From JBOGXB01 sp050694215 (GTDB lineage: Bacteria > Actinomycetota > CADDZG01 > WHSQ01): a stretch of DNA of 32,297 nucleotides. Below are positions 25,142-32,297 of the stretch, in pieces. Made by a program: the position numbers and the translations under genes. Position 1 is the stretch's first letter. Each line of letters begins with the position of its first letter. The notes beneath the pieces are model-generated. The model searched no databases. It had not been told where the DNA came from and saw only the letters and a list, made by a program, of their open reading frames with translations. The stretch spans positions 1-32,297 of the forward strand of contig JBOGXB010000020.1 of assembly GCA_050694215.1 (NCBI GenBank), in the 5' to 3' direction.

Positions 25142-25181
25142 GGTGACGGCCCGGTGACGTGCTCGTGATGGCCCGGTGACG
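25142..25181 (+). promoter_or_regulatory. Four direct heptamer repeats at 11-bp period (putative SARP binding site)
   Basis: GGTGACG occurs at 25142-25148, 25153-25159 and 25175-25181, with CGTGATG at 25164-25170. Start-to-start distance is exactly 11 bp each time. This is the arrangement bound by SARP dimers on one face of the helix. It lies 57 bp before the subtilase start and 180 bp from the SARP start. The subtilase is the likeliest target; autoregulation is possible. Confidence 0.65.
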
Positions 25182-25237
25182 GGCCTCTTGGAGATTCGTA
25201 CCAGGCGGGAGAGCGTCCTCACTCAGGAGGTCCACAT

Positions 25238-27544
25238 ATGACTACGACCACCACCACAGGTCCCACCGCGCAGACGTTAAAGCTGCCCGAGTCCGGTAGA
25301 GGGATGCTCGTCGGCATACAGCCCGACGAGTTCCTGTTCCCGAGCTCGAAGGTCAACGTCCAGACGAGTGCGCCGATGGACAAGCTCATGGCACTCAGGG
25401 CGATCGGGACGTCGAAGGCGGACAGCGTCGTGAGGTTCAGCTCGGACGCGAGGCGCGCCACGTGGTCGCCGGCCGAGAACCTCCAACCCGGCCGGCACGT
25501 TCTTCAGATCGGCCCCCTCCTGTCCGCGGAAGGCAAGGAGATCACCGGTGAGGTCGCGATCCCGTTCCAGTTCGTAGAGACCGCAGCGAAGATTCCCCCC
25601 ACAGTCACCGTCGAAAGTATGGTTCGGCTTCGCCTGACCTCCAAAGGCGTTGAGCGGCTCACGCTGTTCGCCCCGGTGCGCGGCAAGTTCATTGAGATGA
25701 TGAAGGGCATCGATCGCCGGACGCGTCGTCCCATCTCGATGGCATTCGACGAGACCGGGAGGCGTCTCGATGCGAATCGCTTGTTCCGTCGGGCAGAGGC
25801 ATCGCGAGCGAAGCGTCTGGGGAAGATGCACGAGGACCTTCACGCTCGCCTGCAGGGCGCGGCCCCCGACGAGCTCGTAAACGTCGCTGTGTGGGCACTG
25901 GTCGACGAGGAGATCGGCCCCGACGATAAGCGGGGGCTCGAGCAGGTGGATCGCGAGCCCAAGGTACCGAGGATTGTTGGGCAACGAGCGAAGATCATCC
26001 TGGAGCGGACTCGGAGCCTCGCGCAGGTGACCGAAGAGATGGGCGCGCGCGACGTTCGTATGGACGATCACGCGCCGGTTGTGTTCGCGCGGATTCGCAA
26101 TGACGCGGTGCGTAAGTTGGCGCAACGGGACGACGTGCAGGGCCTGTTTCTCTACGACCCGAAGGGGATCGACGACCTGCAGAGCTCAATCGATGTTGCC
26201 AACTCTGACGACGTCCACTCGGCCGGAGCCGAGGGGAGCGGTGTCAGGGTCGCGGTGTGGGAGAACGGCCCGACCAGCACGTCGAAACTCACAATCGAGG
26301 ACCGTTACACCTCGTCCCCTTCGACCTCGGACCACTCGCAACACGTGCATGGGATCATCAAGAACAAGGAGTCGAACAAGCCGCACGGCCATGCTCCCGC
26401 CTGCTTGCTGCACTCGGCTAACTCGACGGACCTCGATGCACTCCGGTGGGCGGTGAAGGACAAGAGCTGCACGGTCATCAACCAGAGTTTTCACAGGTCC
26501 TCGGAGCCGGGCTCGGGAAGCCTCTCCTTCGACGACATCTACAAGGATTGGCTCGCCCTGCACTGGCCCTACCCGACCATCCTTCAGGCCGCCGGCAACT
26601 ACTGGAACGGAGACCCCGACGGCATTTCACCCCCGAGCAACGAGTTCGTTAACCACAAGGGTTACAACAGCCTTGCGGTGGGCAACCATGATGACTCCGC
26701 GGGAGCTATGTCGTCGTCGTCGGTGTTCCGCAACCCAACTACGTTGCGAAGCGACCGAGAGCTGCCCGAGATGGCCGCCAACGGAACATCGGTCTCGACC
26801 GTCGACCTCACGATGAGTGGCACCAGCATGTCCTCCCCTGCCGCGGCCGGAATCACGGCGCTGCTGCAGAGTGCGGCTCCCACTTTGAAGGCATGGCCCG
26901 AGGGCTGCCGCGCGATCCTGCTCGCGGGCGCAACGCGCAATGTCGTTGGAGACACGTGGTGGCAAGACGTTGTCGATGACGATGATTCGGCGGACGGCAG
27001 CGGCGGAGTCAACGCGCGCGAGAGCCACCTCATCACCCAAAACCGGCGGAGCCGGAACTCTTCTGGAACGAGGCGAGGCTGGGATGTGGGCACGCCCGAC
27101 AGCGGCGACTTTGACGCCATGGGCATGTCGAATTTCGTGTACCGCATCCAGGTGCCCAGCTTCTGGTTCGGCCCTCGCCATGTGAAGGTGGCGCTTGCCT
27201 GGGACAGCAAGGTGACCACGTTCTCGGTCCTGGGGATCGAGATTCCGCTTACTTCGCAGCTGTCTGTGGATCTCGACCTCAAGATCTTCGACAGCTCCGG
27301 CTCGCAGGTCGGCTACAGCGGATCGTGGGACAACAGCTACGAGATCGCGGAGTTCGACGCCAACCCCGGTGAGACCTACGAGGTCCATATACGCCGGTGG
27401 TCCGGCACCGACTGGACTTGGTACGGCATCGGGTGGACGGTGACGGGGAGCCTGTTCGATCTCTTCAGGTTCCAGCGCTTCGGCGACGCCGAGCTGAGGC
27501 GATTCGCCTCGGAGATGCCGGACCAGATCGATCTGACGGACTGA
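25238..27544 (+). CDS. S8 subtilisin-like protease with Glu at the catalytic Asp position
   Basis: The 768-residue product has no evident signal peptide. Residues about 20-110 resemble an Ig-like Big_5 domain (WSPAENLQPGRHVLQIGPL). The peptidase domain spans about 325-600: Glu342 in VRVAVWENGP where VAVxDTG is expected, His366 in DHSQHVHGII, oxyanion Asn454 in QAAGNYW, and Ser530 in MSGTSMSSPAAAGI. A C-terminal beta domain (about 640-745; VKVALAWDSK, DLDLKIFDSSGSQVG, YEVHIRRW) looks like the P/PPC-type domain of many S8 enzymes. AGGAGG precedes ATG 25238. Its upstream region carries the SARP-type repeats. Substrate and location are unknown; a regulated cytoplasmic or non-classically exported protease is an inference. 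Confidence 0.88.
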   Translation: MTTTTTTGPTAQTLKLPESGRGMLVGIQPDEFLFPSSKVNVQTSAPMDKLMALRAIGTSKADSVVRFSSDARRATWSPAENLQPGRHVLQIGPLLSAEGKEITGEVAIPFQFVETAAKIPPTVTVESMVRLRLTSKGVERLTLFAPVRGKFIEMMKGIDRRTRRPISMAFDETGRRLDANRLFRRAEASRAKRLGKMHEDLHARLQGAAPDELVNVAVWALVDEEIGPDDKRGLEQVDREPKVPRIVGQRAKIILERTRSLAQVTEEMGARDVRMDDHAPVVFARIRNDAVRKLAQRDDVQGLFLYDPKGIDDLQSSIDVANSDDVHSAGAEGSGVRVAVWENGPTSTSKLTIEDRYTSSPSTSDHSQHVHGIIKNKESNKPHGHAPACLLHSANSTDLDALRWAVKDKSCTVINQSFHRSSEPGSGSLSFDDIYKDWLALHWPYPTILQAAGNYWNGDPDGISPPSNEFVNHKGYNSLAVGNHDDSAGAMSSSSVFRNPTTLRSDRELPEMAANGTSVSTVDLTMSGTSMSSPAAAGITALLQSAAPTLKAWPEGCRAILLAGATRNVVGDTWWQDVVDDDDSADGSGGVNARESHLITQNRRSRNSSGTRRGWDVGTPDSGDFDAMGMSNFVYRIQVPSFWFGPRHVKVALAWDSKVTTFSVLGIEIPLTSQLSVDLDLKIFDSSGSQVGYSGSWDNSYEIAEFDANPGETYEVHIRRWSGTDWTWYGIGWTVTGSLFDLFRFQRFGDAELRRFASEMPDQIDLTD

Positions 27545-27647
27545 ATCCCTGGGGAAAATCGTGGTGCAGTCACCTAACGTGCAATGCTCGCTCGAGGCCG
27601 CTTGGTTAGTCGCATCGATTTGGCTAACCCACGGATAGGGAAACGTG

Positions 27648-28694
27648 ATGGCAGAGCTCTTTGGTAAACGGCGTAGGGAATCGAGCACCGACAATACTCG
27701 CGGGCGATCGTCGAATGACCTCCAGATGATTGAGAACCAGTTGCTGGCCGAGTGCATATCGATGATCAAGTTTGCTTCGGCATCCGGCTTGAGTCTCCCG
27801 CCATCCGCCGTTGAGGTCGTAAGACACTTTCAGGAACCTGGAACCGGAACGCCCACGCCTTCCCCTTCGACTGAGGGCATAGATCGTCTGGTCATGGCGC
27901 ACACGCGACTTGCGCGGACCATTGCGCCGGCAACCCCGCGCTCGGTTCGACTTCTTGAAGAACAAAAGCCACGAACCCAACTTGGCACAGTGCTCGGCCC
28001 GGTGCGCCTCATTCGCCAAATGATGATTTTTGCTCTTGCGCAGTTATTGATCTTCGTACTCATTCTCTCGCTCACCGACGTAGCGGCTATACAAGATCCG
28101 GTACGCAGCATTATCGAGACAGGATCGAATTGGACGGCGCTTTGGACGTCTCTCTTCTACCTGTCGGCGGCTGGTTTGGGCGCTGCGTTCGCCGGGCTTT
28201 TTTCGGCAAACCGAGCTGTATCCGAAGGGACTTACGACGCGACTCAGGAGTCATCCTATTGGACCATGATCGTCCTAGGACTAATTGGGGGAGTCCTCCT
28301 TGCTCAAATACTCCCGAACGATTTTCAAGGCCTCGGTGAACTCACCAAACCGCTGTTAGCGCTTCTCGGAGGGTTCTCCGCCCCCGCTGTTTACGGCATC
28401 TTGAATCGGCTTGTACAGACCGTCGAAGCCTTGGTTCAAGGTGATTCCCGCGACGTGGTTGCTGCGCAAGAGCGTGAGACAAAGGCTCGAGGTCAGGAGG
28501 AGGCTGTTCAGCAAAGGATGCAGCTGGCAGCAAAGGTGGTGAAACTACAAGAGCAAATTTACAGAGAAGCCGTTCCGGACCAAGTCAAGACGCGTGTGGG
28601 AAGACTTCTAGACGATGTTCTTGTCGGAGATTTGGAATCAATACCAGCCACGGTCAAGCTGGATGATCATCAGGTTGATGCCGGAAAAGGTTGA
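27648..28694 (+). CDS. Unrecognised membrane protein with C-terminal coiled coil
   Basis: I do not recognise the family. The 348-residue product has a polar, basic N-terminus, a Pro/Thr-rich stretch (GTGTPTPSPSTEG, about 65-77), and a central membrane region with about four segments (MMIFALAQLLIFVLILSL, LWTSLFYLSAAGLGAAFAGLF, WTMIVLGLIGGVLLAQIL, LLALLGGFSAPAVYGIL). A charged helical C-terminus (about 265-315, AAQERETKARGQEEAVQQRM) is probably coiled coil. Both tails look cytoplasmic. Codons are less GC-biased than in neighbours. It lies 103 bp after the subtilase gene on the same strand and could be its partner or substrate (inference). GTG 27645 is an alternative start. Confidence 0.7.
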   Translation: MAELFGKRRRESSTDNTRGRSSNDLQMIENQLLAECISMIKFASASGLSLPPSAVEVVRHFQEPGTGTPTPSPSTEGIDRLVMAHTRLARTIAPATPRSVRLLEEQKPRTQLGTVLGPVRLIRQMMIFALAQLLIFVLILSLTDVAAIQDPVRSIIETGSNWTALWTSLFYLSAAGLGAAFAGLFSANRAVSEGTYDATQESSYWTMIVLGLIGGVLLAQILPNDFQGLGELTKPLLALLGGFSAPAVYGILNRLVQTVEALVQGDSRDVVAAQERETKARGQEEAVQQRMQLAAKVVKLQEQIYREAVPDQVKTRVGRLLDDVLVGDLESIPATVKLDDHQVDAGKG

Positions 28695-28768
28695 GCCCCC
28701 GCGCGTGAGTCGATGATTCCGGCGCGGCCCGTGTTCGTTTGGACGGACGGCGCGCTCGCCGGCCGGTC

Positions 28769-29164
28769 TCAAGCGCTGGCCAAGCGCTCGGCAATTCGAT
28801 CGAAAAAGGGCCCCCAACCCTTCCCGGCACGGTCGTATTGCTCGGGACTCATGTATCCGCGCTGCTCGAAATGCATCTCGGTCCGGCCGTCCCCCAGGTC
28901 CGTGAGGACTACGGTCACTAGCTCGTAGCGCTCGTCGGGCCGGTCGGAGATAGTAAACGTGAGCCGCTCGGGCTCCACTACCTCGCGGTACTCGCCCTTC
29001 CACTGGATCTCGCGGCGACCGGGGTTCGTGAACATCGTCGCCCGCCACCTACCGTCCGGCCTGACGTCCATCGAGACCGTGGAAAGCGGCACGTCGGATT
29101 CCGGTCCTCCGAACCAGTCGGCGAAGCGCTCGGGGTACGCACCGAAATAAGCAAGCGGCCTGGA
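28769..29164 (-). pseudogene. AHSA1/SRPBCC-domain gene, 5' end broken
   Basis: The open frame has the AHSA1 signature: FADWFGG near the front, VSMDVRPDGRWRATMFTNPG, IQWKGEYREVVEPERLTFTI, TEMHFEQRGYMSPEQYDRAG and a final GWGPFFDRIAERLAS helix. Homology continues upstream of the only start (GTG 29092) through YFGAYPERFADWFGG to a TGA at 29165-29167, and the expected first strand is missing from this frame. A possible fragment (VAKIIAPRE) appears in another frame from 29223, suggesting a frameshift. Translation from GTG 29092 would give a 107-residue truncated protein. Confidence 0.65.
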
Positions 29165-29288
29165 TCATCCCGGCGCCACCTGGGCGACGACGCCGGCTCA
29201 CGCGGCGCGATGATTTTCGCCACGCGCGGCGGTCTTAGTTGGAGTACCCGACGACGATCGAGGCGGTCACGAGGATCCAGGAGGAGCC

Positions 29289-29387
29289 ATGGCAAAGCTC
29301 ACACCCGACATCTCGCAGTCATGCCCCTACGCGTTGACGCCGCACGGCAGGCGACCGCGTATCAGCCCGATGCTCAACAAGTCATAG
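29289..29387 (+). CDS. Possible 32-residue ORF with strong ribosome binding site
   Basis: ATG 29289 is preceded closely by AGGAGGAG and encodes MAKLTPDISQSCPYALTPHG and 12 more residues before TAG. The start resembles a real N-terminus, so it may be the stub of a lost gene or a leader peptide before the cupin gene 41 bp downstream. No family is recognised. The rest of 29165-29427 shows nothing else clear. Confidence 0.25.
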   Translation: MAKLTPDISQSCPYALTPHGRRPRISPMLNKS

Positions 29388-29427
29388 ATCTCGTTCAGGT
29401 GCCCACATTCACGAAAGGAGAGCTTCC

Positions 29428-29766
29428 ATGCACAGAGTCATCCGATCCGGCGAACTGCAGCCCAGCCCCGGCGGCACGGTGACATTTGAAGGCGAGCCAT
29501 ACGGCTCGGGCGTCTCGTTCTTTCTCGTTAACAACGAGCCCGGCGCGGGACCAGACCTACACAGGCATCCTTATCCCGAGACTTGGATCGTCCGGTCCGG
29601 AACGGCGCGGGTCACGGCAGGTGACGACGAGATCGAGGTCGGCGCGGGTGACATAGCGGTGGTGAGCTCGGAGACTCCCCACAAGTTCAAGAACATCGGA
29701 ACCAAGCGGCTCGACATCATCTGCATCCACCCATCGCCCCGGATAATCCAGGAGGACCTTGAGTGA
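29428..29766 (+). CDS. Small cupin-domain protein
   Basis: The 112-residue product is a single cupin barrel. Motif 1 is DLHRHPYPETWIVRSG, supplying His45, His47 and Glu51; motif 2 is ETPHKFKNIG with His85. These form a normal cupin metal site. Small stand-alone cupins may bind or isomerise small molecules or act as dioxygenases, and the specific role cannot be read from sequence. AAAGGAG lies 7-8 nt before ATG 29428. It appears monocistronic. Confidence 0.88.
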   Translation: MHRVIRSGELQPSPGGTVTFEGEPYGSGVSFFLVNNEPGAGPDLHRHPYPETWIVRSGTARVTAGDDEIEVGAGDIAVVSSETPHKFKNIGTKRLDIICIHPSPRIIQEDLE

Positions 29767-29949
29767 CGAATCAAGCCCACGACCGGTCGCTAAGTAGCGT
29801 GCGAGTACTGGGCTGGATCAAGGTTGAGCAGAGATCGGACCTCGAGTGCGTCGAAGGTCGTTCGGGTCGGGGCCGAGACGCAATTACCCAGGTCGGACGC
29901 TGAGCCCGAGGCCCGTAAAGCCCACGCGTTTCTTGTCACCGCTGACGCG

Positions 29950-29955
29950 TAGTCT
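29950..29955 (+). promoter_or_regulatory. Candidate -10 element for a leaderless gene
   Basis: TAGTCT ends 6 nt before ATG 29962, placing the expected transcription start at the A of the ATG. The gene has no ribosome binding site, consistent with a leaderless mRNA. No good -35 is visible at the normal distance. Confidence 0.4.
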
Positions 29956-29961
29956 GAACTC

Positions 29962-30540
29962 ATGAGGAAGAACGAGGTCTGTCCCCACTGTGGTAGGCGA
30001 GAGGCCGCCGAGATTGCCTACGGCCTGCCCGACGACGAGGGTGTGGCTGCCGCCATGCGAGGTGAGATCGTCCTGGGCGGGTGTGTAGTCGCCCCCGACG
30101 ACCCCACGGACCAATGCCGATCATGTGGATCGACCTGGGCCATCGGCCCTGATGTAGGAGCCTCCGCGATCAGCGAGAAATTCGCCGAATACTTCAGAAA
30201 CTGGGACATCCGACTCCCGCTCGGAGCCGAGGATGCGAGATCGCGTGGCGAGATCCACAAGGCGGGCTGGTTCATTCGATATCGCTTCGACTTCGAGGGG
30301 GGCGAGAAATTCCTCGAGTTCTATGCGACGCATCGGATGACCAACTACCGGCGGCTGCGGATTTACGATTCCGGTCGCACCGAGAGCAAGGACGCCATCC
30401 ACAGCTTCATGGTTGCCGGCAGGGAAGAGGAATATCGGGCGCACAACCATCGGGTGGCGCAGGAGCTGCGTCAGCTAGGTCTTTATCCAGAAGGCGATAT
30501 CAACGCGTACCTTCGAACCGACGACGGCCCGAAGCCTTAG
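29962..30540 (+). CDS. Conserved-looking hypothetical protein with zinc-ribbon-like N-terminus
   Basis: The 192-residue product begins KNEVCPHCGRREAAEIAYGLP and later has GGCVV and QCRSCGSTWAIGP, so Cys7, Cys10, Cys52 and Cys55 could form a zinc ribbon (Cys41 is extra). Residues about 85-185 form a separate alpha/beta region (AGWFIRYRFDFEGGEKFLEF, YRAHNHRVAQELRQLGLYPE) that I cannot assign. The protein is probably cytoplasmic. The start has a leaderless-type promoter pattern upstream. A tiny membrane-protein ORF follows after 10 bp. Confidence 0.7.
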   Translation: MRKNEVCPHCGRREAAEIAYGLPDDEGVAAAMRGEIVLGGCVVAPDDPTDQCRSCGSTWAIGPDVGASAISEKFAEYFRNWDIRLPLGAEDARSRGEIHKAGWFIRYRFDFEGGEKFLEFYATHRMTNYRRLRIYDSGRTESKDAIHSFMVAGREEEYRAHNHRVAQELRQLGLYPEGDINAYLRTDDGPKP

Positions 30541-30550
30541 AGATCGGACC

Positions 30551-30715
30551 GTGGAGCCTCTCATCATCGCGGTCTTCGCTGGAGTCCTGTTCGGTCTAGT
30601 TCTGCTGAGCCTCATCTGGAAGATCGTTTCGCGCGCAGTCGACAGCGGGCTCGACTGGCTGATCCACACATTCGGCAACGAATCACGGTGTGAAGGACGT
30701 CGAAGGCTCGCCTGA
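30551..30715 (+). CDS. Possible small single-pass membrane protein (54 residues)
   Basis: From GTG 30551 the ORF reads EPLIIAVFAGVLFGLVLLSL then IWKIVSRAVDSGLDWLIHTF and a short basic tail. One clear membrane helix is followed by an amphipathic segment, a plausible small membrane protein. It lies 10 bp after the zinc-ribbon gene and converges with ltrA, ending 7 bp before the ltrA stop. The ribosome binding site is weak (agatcgga). No family is recognised. Confidence 0.5.
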   Translation: MEPLIIAVFAGVLFGLVLLSLIWKIVSRAVDSGLDWLIHTFGNESRCEGRRRLA

Positions 30716-30722
30716 GTCCGGG

Positions 30723-31916
30723 CTACTGGTCCCGGCCGGCACCCCCGGGCATCACCGGCTCGTGACGGACGCGGTCCCGGTCCTCGCGGTAGTGGATGAC
30801 GTCGTAGACGATCAGGGAGCAGCACACTCCCGCCAAGAGAGCCAAGGCGACGAGCGCCGGCGTCTCCATGGTCATGGGCAGGAGCACGAGGCACGCGAGA
30901 CCGGCGGTCGTCCGTCCGGGACCTATCAATCCGGGCCGATCGGAGGTCGTCTGGCGAATGCTCAGAACGAGACGTATGCGCATCGCTACGTGCGTGGCGA
31001 AGTACAGCGCCAGCCCACCACAGAGCGCGGCGGCGGGAACCGTGGCGAGCGGATCACCGACATGCTCGAGCGTCTTCTTCAAGCCCAGCGCGAAAAGGAC
31101 GACTCCGGCGATCATCGGAAGATGGAGGTAGCTGTAATAGTCGCGCGCTAGCGTTGCCCGCGCCACACCTTGGACCTGGGCGAGGTAGCGCTGAGCTGCG
31201 ATGGCGTAAACGTCGAAGTACGCCCACCACAACGCCGCGATAACTGCCATCCCCAGAACGGCAGCCATGACGACCCCGCTAGAGAGTGGAATCCCCGCCG
31301 CGCCGATCCCGATGGCCACTATCGACTCGCCGAGAGCGATGATGACGATGAGGTGGTGCCGTTCGGCGAAATGTATGGGTGAAACCCGGAAACCCCGCAT
31401 TCGGCCGATCAGCACTCCGAGATAGTCGATCGCCAGAGCGCCCATCCACAGCGCGGCCTGGGTGGCTCCGTCGAGGAAGCCGGCGACGATCAACATCGTC
31501 GGACCGAGCGTGGACGTCGGGAGCATGCGGATGACGGCACCGAGCAGATCTCGATCTTGCCGTCCGGGGATCATGTAGAGAACGAGGTGCAGGACCCGGA
31601 CGACCATGTAGGCAAGCCCGAAGAGAACTCCATCGTCGCCGAAGGCCCCGGGGACGGCCAGGGCAACGAGCAACACCGAGGTCATGGCGGCGAGCATCGC
31701 GAGCCGCACCGCCCCCTCGTCGGGATCGAGGGTGTTCGTTAACCATGCGTACGCCGCCCATGCCCACCACAGCGCGGCGAGGATGAGCAGCCCCTGACCC
31801 AGTCCAGACCACGTCGGATCGTCCGACATCAGGCCCGTTACCTGAGTGATCCCGAAGACGAAGACGAGATCGAAGAACAGCTCGAGAGCGGTTACCCGCT
31901 CCTCGCGTTCGGGCAC
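30723..31916 (-). CDS. Low temperature requirement protein A (LtrA) family membrane protein
   Basis: The 397-residue product has about 10-12 hydrophobic segments. LtrA hallmarks are VTALELFFDLVFVFGITQV at the N-terminus, LWWAWAAYAWLTNTLDPDEG, RVSPIHFAERHHLIVIIALG followed by ESIVAIGIG, and ALWWAYFDVYAIAAQR. LtrA was linked to cold growth in Listeria, but its biochemical activity is unknown. The start is uncertain: GTG 31916 begins only a few residues before the first conserved block, and the frame is open a little further upstream. Confidence 0.9.
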   Translation of the reverse strand: MPEREERVTALELFFDLVFVFGITQVTGLMSDDPTWSGLGQGLLILAALWWAWAAYAWLTNTLDPDEGAVRLAMLAAMTSVLLVALAVPGAFGDDGVLFGLAYMVVRVLHLVLYMIPGRQDRDLLGAVIRMLPTSTLGPTMLIVAGFLDGATQAALWMGALAIDYLGVLIGRMRGFRVSPIHFAERHHLIVIIALGESIVAIGIGAAGIPLSSGVVMAAVLGMAVIAALWWAYFDVYAIAAQRYLAQVQGVARATLARDYYSYLHLPMIAGVVLFALGLKKTLEHVGDPLATVPAAALCGGLALYFATHVAMRIRLVLSIRQTTSDRPGLIGPGRTTAGLACLVLLPMTMETPALVALALLAGVCCSLIVYDVIHYREDRDRVRHEPVMPGGAGRDQ

Positions 31917-32135
31917 TAGTGCCCAGCCTTTCGCGCCACCACAATGGACGGCTGGACCTCATCGAGGGTCATTGAGGATCCATTCTTCCTCATGTCGCTC
32001 GTCTCTCAGCCTGTTGCGTCTTGGTGGGCGACCTTGGTCCTGCATCTCTTGGACGAGGAGGGCGGAAGCGCTCGAGGGGCCCGTGTCCATGAGGGATTCT
32101 CGGAGAAGATCCTCAGCAATGGCTAGATTTGGCTA
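31917..32135. other. Intergenic region before DUF1697 gene
   Basis: This 219-bp divergent gap contains promoters for ltrA (minus) and the DUF1697 gene (plus). On the plus strand TAGATT (32124-32129) ends 6 nt before ATG 32136, again the leaderless arrangement. A 60-codon plus-strand frame within the gap shows no protein-like features and I do not call it. Confidence 0.45.
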
Positions 32136-32297
32136 ATGGTCTATGTAGCTCTACTGCGCGGCATCAATGTCGGCGGGAAGAATAAGGTCGGGATGAGGGA
32201 GCTGAAGGCCGTGTTCGAAGAGGCCGGCATGGCGTCGGTGAGGACCTACATCAACTCCGGCAACGTGATCGTCTCGAGCGCTATTCGAGGGCGAGCT
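32136..32297 (+). CDS. DUF1697 family protein (5' part only)
   Basis: The first 54 codons read VYVALLRGINVGGKNKVGMR, then ELKAVFEEAGMASVRTYINS and GNVIVSS. This is the strongly conserved start of the DUF1697 family (cytoplasmic, about 180 residues, function unknown). The gene continues beyond the window. No ribosome binding site is present, and the -10-like TAGATT at 32124 predicts a leaderless transcript. Confidence 0.88.
   Translation, partial: MVYVALLRGINVGGKNKVGMRELKAVFEEAGMASVRTYINSGNVIVSSAIRGRA

Noticed and set aside
24962..25222. N-terminal extension of the SARP frame
   Set aside because: It is Pro/Gly/Arg-rich without similarity to SARPs and overlaps the 11-bp repeat array.
28769..29223. 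Third selenoprotein: AHSA1 frame with upstream TGA
   Set aside because: Sequence before that TGA in the same frame soon hits another stop and shows no homology, and the position is not a conserved Cys. A broken 5' end explains it better.
31944..32126. 60-codon plus-strand frame before DUF1697
   Set aside because: It has no ribosome binding site or recognisable domain, and occupies a divergent promoter region.
1..32297. CRISPR arrays, insertion sequences and rRNA genes
   Set aside because: Reading both strands I saw no regularly spaced palindromic repeats, transposase motifs or rRNA segments.

Overview
The window is high-GC bacterial DNA with many GTG/TTG starts, several probably leaderless genes and a block matching the Mycobacterium tuberculosis order mec–cysO–cysM–murI–Rv1339–rphA–Rv1341. 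A tandem-GNAT protein resembling mycothiol synthase and a SARP-type regulator also point to Actinomycetota. I cannot name a genus; an uncultivated soil or sediment lineage would fit.

Layout. 1-1219 (minus) is the 5' part of a lipoprotein fusing a histidine-phosphatase domain to a virginiamycin B lyase-like propeller. 1369-2931 holds two GNAT acetyltransferase genes. From 3024 to 10827 eleven plus-strand genes are packed with overlaps or very short gaps: DUF2330 protein, cupredoxin lipoprotein, MgtC-like protein, selD, mec, cysO, cysM, murI, a metallo-beta-lactamase phosphodiesterase, rph and the ITPase gene. An inositol-monophosphatase-like gene (minus) and a membrane molybdopterin oxidoreductase gene (plus) diverge from a 21-bp gap. 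tRNA-Leu(UAG), a CocE-like hydrolase, SRPBCC and OsmC genes follow. 16032-19167 holds a LivF remnant, an MmgE/PrpD gene and a gamma-glutamyltransferase-like gene. Two overlapping minus-strand lipoprotein genes (19261-22337) are next, then a cation/proton antiporter fused to a rhodanese domain (22549-24156). 24197-28694 contains a SARP regulator, a subtilase and an unrecognised coiled-coil membrane protein. The right end has a broken AHSA1 gene, a cupin, a zinc-ribbon protein, a tiny membrane protein, LtrA and a truncated DUF1697 gene.

Main discovery: two genes use an in-frame TGA that reads best as selenocysteine. selD starts at 5179, not downstream of the TGA, with Sec at codon 18 (SHGGGUACK). 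A 7-bp stem with a GGTCT loop lies just downstream, the same loop as in E. coli fdhF. The antiporter continues through a TGA at codon 491, giving a complete rhodanese tail with a Cys-Thr-Sec motif and its own 6-bp hairpin. Conventional gene calling would cut the first protein at its N-terminus and the second at its C-terminus. selA, selB and selC are not in the window.

A second possible system is the SARP gene, four 7-bp direct repeats at exactly 11-bp spacing, and a divergent subtilase gene. The subtilase has Glu where the catalytic Asp is expected and no visible signal peptide, and it is followed by an unknown membrane protein gene with less GC-rich coding.
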